Below, one piece after another: positions 58,806 through 64,000 of a stretch of 64,000 nt of DNA (positions within the stretch are counted from its first letter, which is position 1; each line of letters opens with the position of its first letter). The DNA lies in NCBI GenBank assembly GCA_027475525.1, contig JAMWFC010000113.1:496001-560000 (forward strand), in the 5' to 3' direction. Below the pieces are notes generated by a model. The model was given only the letters and a program-made list of their open reading frames with translations. It did not search any database and was not told the origin of the DNA. This stretch comes from Macrolepiota albuminosa (Eukaryota > Basidiomycota > Agaricomycetes > Agaricales > Agaricaceae). The position numbers and the translations under genes are program-made.

Positions 58806-61087
58806 TGACCCAGGACCCGACCCCCGACGACCAGCAACTCCCCTTCGACGTCCCCCACTCCCCCAACCCTGCCCCGAAGGACGGGCCTCCACCACCCCCC
58901 GGACTCCAGTCCCGTTCATCCCGATCCTTCGTCATCAATGCCAGGCTGGACGGCGCCCCAGGACCAGTCTCGGCCCTCATTGACAGCGGAGCCACCGGAG
59001 TATTCATCAGCAACGCTCTCGACCTCCCCCACGACTCCCTCGACCAGCCCCTCCGCCTGCAACGCCTCGACGGCACCCCCTCCTCCTCCGGCCCCATCCA
59101 AAGGTCTCACTCGGGATGCGTGACCCTGGACAACAACTACGAGTTCACTTCCGACTTCCTGGTCACGCGACTTCACGAATCGACCCCGATGGTGCTGGGA
59201 CTGCCCTGGCTGCGCGACACGAACCCCGATATCGATTGGAGGACGCTCACCATGACCTTCCCGGGACCCGAAGACCACCCCTCGACCGCCGTGCACCTCC
59301 GGGCCCTAGGGAACGACCCAACACCCGACACCCCCAGGACGATCGACGCGCCCCTGACGCATGCACCCCCCACGCCCGTCCGAGGCTGCAAGGTCCCCGA
59401 TCGACCCCCAAACATTCCTCGGAACAAGTACAAAGGGCCGAACTACCCCTGCCAGTCTCAGACACGCGTCGCACCCGCTCCGGCCGATGCTTCCGCAACT
59501 CCGATCGACCCGAGCGCACTCGACATCAGGATTATTGGGGCCGCCCCCTTCGCCCGCCTCATGAGGAATGGAACTCCCACGTTTCAGCTGCACACCTCGC
59601 CTTCTCTCCCGGAAGAACACCTACGAGGGGACGCTATTCCCCCGGAACAGAAAACCGAGGAGCAAATCCTCCGAGAAGTAGTTCCCCCGGAGTATCACGA
59701 GTTCGCTGACGTATTCTCCGAAGGAGACGCCAAGGAGATTCCCCCTCACCGCCCCTATGATCACACCATCGACCTCGAGGAAGGAGCCACCCCCCCTTTC
59801 GGCAAGGTCTACAACATGTCGGAGGTCGAACTCCGGGCTCTCAAGGACTACCTCGACGAAATGCTCGGTAAGGGATTCATCCGACCCTCCGCCTCCGCCG
59901 CCGGAGCCCCGGTTCTATTCGCCAAGAAGAAGGACGGCTCGCTCCGACTCTGTGTCGACTACTGGGGACTCAATAAGATCACCAAGAAGAACCGCTACCC
60001 GCTCCCGCTCATTGGTGATCTGGTCGATCGACTCCGCAGTGCCAAGGTTTATACAAAGATCGACCTCCGCTCCGGTTACAACAACGTCCGCATCGCCCCG
60101 GGACATGAGTGGAAGACCGCGTTCCGCACGCGGTATGGTCTGTTTGAGTACCTTGTAATGCCTTTCGGAATGACTAACTCCCCCGCCACGTTCCAATACT
60201 TCATGAACGACATCTTCCACGACATGAGCGACGTCTTCGTGATAGTCTACCTGGACGACATACTCATCTACTCCGACTCGCCGGAGGATCACCAGAAGCA
60301 CGTCCGGCAAGTCCTCGAACGCCTCTGGGAGCACAACCTCCACGCCAAGCCTGAGAAGTGTTCATTCCACACGGAAGAGGTTGAGTATCTTGGCGTCATA
60401 GTATCCCCGAACGGCGTTCGCATGGACCCCCACAAGGTCGAGGCCATCGTCAACTGGCCGCAGCCCCGGAACGTCAAGGAAGTACAGTCCTTCCTGGGTT
60501 TCGCTAACTTCTACCGGAGGTTCATAGATAACTACTCCGGTATCACAAAACCCCTCAACCGGCTCACGCGCAAGGACGTCGCCTGGAACTGGGACAGTAA
60601 GTGCCAGAGTGTCTTTAACCTGCTCAAGGAGGCTTTCACGACCGCCCCCGTACTCCGGCACTACGACCCGGCCCTCCCGATCATCCTGGAATGTGACGCG
60701 TCCGACTACGCCATCGCCGGGATCCTCTCGCAGATGGAGTCTGACGGTGGGGAGCCCCGGCCAGTCGCTTTCTACACCCGGTCCATGATCGACGCCGAGC
60801 TCAACTACGACATCTACGACAAGGAGCTTCTCGCCATTGTTGAAGCCTTCAAGCAATGGCGGGCCTACCTCGAGGGAGCCCGGCACCGGATCCAGGTCTA
60901 TTCGGATCATAATAACCTGCAGTATTTCACCACGACCAAGCAACTCAGTCGACGGCAGGCCCGATGGTCCGAGATCCTCTCGGAATACGACTTCACGATC
61001 CAGTACCGCCCGGGACGACTTGGCGCCAAGCCCGATGCCCTCACCCGTCGACCGGACGTCTACCCCAAGAAGTCATTCGAGGCGGAG

Positions 61088-61242
61088 CGCAATGCGTTCA
61101 ATCATCGCATGGTGATCCCTCCCGAACATCTGAATGCCGTACTGATCTTAAACAACGAAGGAACCGCAATGCGTTCAATCATCGCATGGTGATCCCTCCC
61201 GAACATCTGAATGCCGTACTGATCTTAAACAACGAAGGAACC
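61088..61242. repeat. 77-bp exact tandem duplication (14)
   Basis: Perfect copies in pol after RNase H. Confidence 0.95.
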
Positions 61243-62118
61243 CTGAGTCAGATTCGCCGCGCCCCCTGAGACAAGTACTTCACCGATCACGACCCCCGCA
61301 ACCCCCCTGATGGAACCGACCGGGACCCCACCTTCTCCCTGTCCCCCAACAAAAAACTCCTCCTCCGGGACGGCCGCATCTACGTCCCGGATCACGCCCG
61401 ACTTCGCTACGACGTCCTCCGTCAACACCACGACCACAAGCTCCGGGGACATCCTGGAATACGTAAGACCCTCCAGCTCATCTCCCAGGCTTACTTTTGG
61501 CCAGGGTTGAAGAAGGACGTGACCCGTTACATTCGATCATGCGAGCCCTGCCTCCGGGCCAAGGTCCCCCGACACCGACCGTACGGACTCCTGAAACCCC
61601 TGCCGGTCAGACGACGCCCCTGGTCCTCAATATCTCTGGACCACATCGTCGAGCTCCCGGAATCTGAAGGGTTCGATGCCATTCTCGTCGTTGTGTGCAG
61701 GCTAACCAAACAGGGCATCTTCCTACCCTGCCACACCACGGATACCGCCCCGGACTTTGCCCGGCTGTTCCTCGAGCACGTCTTCGCCAAACACGGTCTC
61801 CCGGACGACATCGTCTCCGACCGTGGCCCACTCTTCGTCTCCAAGTTTTGGACTTCCCTGTGTAAGGCACTTGAAGTAAAGACTAACCTCTCTACCGCCT
61901 ACCACCCCGAAACCGACGGCCAAACCGAAAGGGTCAACCAGTCCCTCGAGCAGTACCTCCGGTTATACGTCAACTACTTGCAGGACGACTGGCGCGCCGA
62001 GCTCCCCCTGGCCGAGTTCACCTACAACAACACGCCGCACTCTGCCACCGGGGTATCGCCCTTCTTCGCCAACAAGGGATACCACCCTCGACTGACGCTC
62101 TCGCTCCGGGACATCCCG

Positions 62119-62272
62119 TCGCACGCCGCCCACGAGGTGGCCCGGGATCTCCAGTCCCTTCACGAGTTTCTCCGGGAAGAGATCGATACCGCGAATCGCA
62201 CGCCGCCCACGAGGTGGCCCGGGATCTCCAGTCCCTTCACGAGTTTCTCCGGGAAGAGATCGATACCGCGAA
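62119..62272. repeat. 77-bp exact tandem duplication (15)
   Basis: Perfect copies in pol after the integrase core. Confidence 0.95.
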
Positions 62273-63052
62273 CCAGGCCTATGTGAAACATGCCGACCGG
62301 AAGCGGGAGGACACCCCCAACTGGACCCCCGGGACAAAGGTATGGTTAGATCGACGCCACCTCCGCACCCGCCGGCCCTCCCCAAAACTCGATCACAAGC
62401 GCCTCGGCCCGTTCAAGATTCTGAAGAAGGTCTCATCCCACGCCTACAAGATCGAGCTCCCCCCAGGACTTAAGGGGCTGCACCCGGTATTCCACGTCCG
62501 CCTCCTGGAACGACACCCCCCGGATCCCTTCCCCGAACGACGACCCGAACCCCCTCCCCCGGTCGAGGTCGAGGACGAGTACCACTACGAGGTCGAAGAC
62601 ATCCTCGACTCCCGGAACATTCGTGGACGACCCCACTTCCTCGTACGATGGAAGGGATATGGCCCAGAGGACGACACTTGGGAGCCGCGATGAAACCTCG
62701 AAGGCGCCCTCGACAAACTCCGGGACTTCCAGCAACGGCATCCGGGAGACGACCCCCCCGGGCGCAGGACTCACAGACGGCAGTAAAGGGTGTAACCCCC
62801 GCCTCTGGACTCAGCAGGGATTCAACTCCCGCGTATACTTTCTGTTTTTCCTTTCTCGATTTTACTCTCCTTTAGTACCTTTCCACAGTAGCCCCCCCCG
62901 GATTCTGGGCCAGGTACTCTTTTTCGTTTTTCCGCTACTTTACTTACATCATTAGAAATACGACGGTCGAATATGTACATTTTTCTAGAACTACATATTG
63001 TTACAGCTACGGGTCACGAGAACGAGCAAACGACAAGAAAAACGGGGGGCCC

Positions 63053-64000
63053 CTAGAGCTGAGGCCCCGAATCGTCCCCTCCCCCCCTCGGCCAACCCCG
63101 GAAGTCTTCCCCCATTCCCCCTGGACCCTCCTCCCGCCACACTTCCTCGGCCAGCGCATCCCAGGACGGGAGGGGCTCGCCCTCGTCCAGTACACGCTCG
63201 AACCAAGATCCCGGGGCAGGCACGTTCCTTCGCCGGTGGGCACTCACCAACCGCCCCAGGAGGTCGAGCCCGCGCTCCACCCCCGGGCGTTCCCCCCCCT
63301 GCAACGCGGCAAGTGCCGCGGCGACCCCGTCCAGGAGCGAGCGGTGCTCCCGGGCCCAGCCTGGAGACGTTAGCGGAAATAGCAGATAGGCGACGGGAGA
63401 CTCACTCAATGAGGCCATGCGCACGATCACCACATCGCGGCGCAGCCCCTCCACCAACTCCTGCCCCGAGGGGATCCTCTCTGGGATCCCCACTCCCTGC
63501 TCCAGCCTCGCCTGCGACGCCCCCAGCCCGGCCTCCACTTCTCCCTGGGCAACTCTGGCCTCCCGATCCTCCTCCGGACTCCTCCCGACCGCTGCCTCCT
63601 CCCCCACCCCCTCCTCGAGGCCCTCCTCCTCCCGCCCGACCTGTCCCTGCAGGGTCCCGACTTCGCCCGCTAGTAGGCCCCCAGACAAGGGGGAAAACAC
63701 CGCCGGGGATAAGCGCGGGGGAGATACCGGGGAAGGGGTCCCCATGAATAGGCGTCTCCCCCTAGAAGAAGGTCCCGGGGAGGGACTGGACGACCGGATC
63801 GGGGAGGGGGTCCCCAGGAACAATCGCGTCCTCTTGGGAGGTCCTGGGGAGGGACTGGGCGACGCCCGCCGCTTATCGGGGAGGGGGTCCCCAGGAACAA
63901 TCGCGTCCTCTTGGGAGGTCCTGGGGAGGGACTGGGCGACGCCCGCCGCTTCCCCTTGTCCAGGTACCCCCCCTGCCCCCAGGCGACGGACCGAGGGGCC
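63053..64000 (-). CDS. Antisense ORF downstream of pol, runs off the window
   Basis: The frame at 63053-63823, read on the minus strand, has a low-complexity N-terminal part with repeats (LFLGTPSPI, LFMGTPSPV). A Glu-rich helical stretch follows, then a C-terminal domain (LTSPGWAREHRSLLDGVAAA, then GSWFERVLDEGEPLPSWDAL). Collapsing the 77-bp duplication at 63798 lets the frame continue to the window edge with KRRASPSPSPGPPKRTR. I recognise no named family. It could be an antisense accessory ORF of the gypsy element or the gag-like gene of a second element facing the other way. GC-rich sequence makes long open frames likelier by chance, but the ordered composition argues for a real protein. 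Confidence 0.45.
   Translation of the reverse strand, partial: GPSVRRLGAGGVPGQGEAAGVAQSLPRTSQEDAIVPGDPLPDKRRASPSPSPGPPKRTRLFLGTPSPIRSSSPSPGPSSRGRRLFMGTPSPVSPPRLSPAVFSPLSGGLLAGEVGTLQGQVGREEEGLEEGVGEEAAVGRSPEEDREARVAQGEVEAGLGASQARLEQGVGIPERIPSGQELVEGLRRDVVIVRMASLSESPVAYLLFPLTSPGWAREHRSLLDGVAAALAALQGGERPGVERGLDLLGRLVSAHRRRNVPAPGSWFERVLDEGEPLPSWDALAEEVWREEGPGGMGEDFRGWPRGGGDDSGPQL
63798..63951. repeat. 77-bp exact tandem duplication (16)
   Basis: Perfect copies in the antisense ORF. Confidence 0.95.

Larger units (their letters stand above)
58143..62786 (+). pseudogene. Pol of the gypsy element: two proteases, RT, RNase H, integrase, chromodomain
   Basis: The pol frame opens at 58143, overlaps gag by 115 nt and lies in the -1 frame. 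Order: retropepsin motif 1 (VDSGATDNFID, 58437), retropepsin motif 2 (IDSGATGVFIS, 58979), each followed by VLGLPWLRDTNPxIDW. Next come RT (YLDD at 60248-60259 intact; DYWGLN where DYRGLN is usual) and RNase H (ECDASDYA, DKELLAIV, VYSDHNNL). Then integrase (HHDHKLRGHPG...[27 protein letters not shown]) and a chromodomain ([20 protein letters not shown]). Duplications at 58652, 61088 and 62119 break the frame. Removing one copy of each leaves only TGA at 61267-61269 (before DKYFTD) and at 62691-62693 (inside the chromodomain, EPR-stop-NLE). Both fit CGA. The stop is at 62784. Confidence 0.88.
54349..64000 (+). mobile_element. GC-rich chromodomain Ty3/gypsy retrotransposon
   Basis: From left to right: an LTR-like start, gag (55229-58257), pol in the -1 frame (58143-62786) with two protease motifs, RT, RNase H, integrase and chromodomain, then about 1.2 kb with an ORF on the other strand. 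Its base composition is far more GC-rich than the left half of the window, and CpG is frequent. Seven 77-bp duplications lie in gag-pol, one in the LTR and one in the right part. The element is inserted in the RTC4-like gene. Its right end is beyond the window. Confidence 0.85.

Noticed and set aside
1..64000. CRISPR array, bacterial operon or integron
   Set aside because: Introns, eukaryotic transposons and NACHT-WD40 genes show a fungal nuclear genome. No array of regularly spaced identical repeats was seen.
1..64000. tRNA or rRNA genes
   Set aside because: No cloverleaf or rRNA segment was recognised by eye. A dedicated search could still find a tRNA.

Overview
This window is a transposon-rich stretch of a fungal nuclear genome, most likely a mushroom-forming basidiomycete (Agaricomycetes). 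The evidence is short GT-AG introns of about 35-60 nt, NACHT-WD40 (NLR-like) receptor genes, a Tad-like LINE with RNase H, chromodomain Ty3/gypsy elements, a CACTA transposase of the fungal type, a DD34E Tc1/mariner element and several multi-copy hypothetical families typical of this class. I cannot name the species.

Layout. 0-8.5 kb: decayed Ty3/gypsy pol on the minus strand and a broken tyrosine recombinase. 8.5-15.5 kb: LTR pieces, a Tc1/mariner element with long arms, and a LINE split by an LTR insertion. 15.7-21.7 kb: a NACHT-WD40 receptor gene that looks intact apart from one suspicious 77-bp duplication. 22.6-22.9 kb: an ATG18 fragment. 23-27.5 kb: a chromodomain gypsy remnant and other LTR debris. 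28.6-34.5 kb: a second, dead NACHT-WD40 copy, split by a solo LTR with a 4-bp target duplication. 34.5-39 kb: AT-rich sequence, fragments of 2-isopropylmalate synthase and chitin synthase genes, and a second full copy of the same solo LTR. 39-44 kb: lineage-specific small genes and a U5 snRNP GTPase-like fragment. 44.5-48.4 kb: a CACTA transposase. 48.7-54.3 kb: a WD40 membrane protein, a small three-exon gene and an RTC4-like gene that runs into an LTR. 54.3-64 kb: a GC-rich chromodomain gypsy element with two retropepsin motifs in its pol, followed by an opposite-strand ORF.

The strongest single observation is technical. Sixteen unrelated places carry a tandem duplication with a period of exactly 77 bp (14 perfect, 2 with one mismatch). 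Wherever one falls in coding sequence, deleting one copy restores the reading frame. This is what unmerged k=77 de Bruijn graph overlaps would look like, so many apparent frameshifts are probably assembly artefacts. After that correction the 15.8-21.4 kb receptor and the gypsy gag are open, and the gypsy pol keeps only two in-frame TGA codons.

The first ~21 kb and the second receptor copy look very poor in CpG, while 22-25 kb and 54-64 kb are CpG-rich. Many nonsense changes in the elements fit CGA to TGA, which suggests methylation-linked or RIP-like decay. The biology of most interest is the receptor pair (about 15 versus 7 highly similar WD repeats), the tandem protease motifs, and the cluster of housekeeping-gene fragments.
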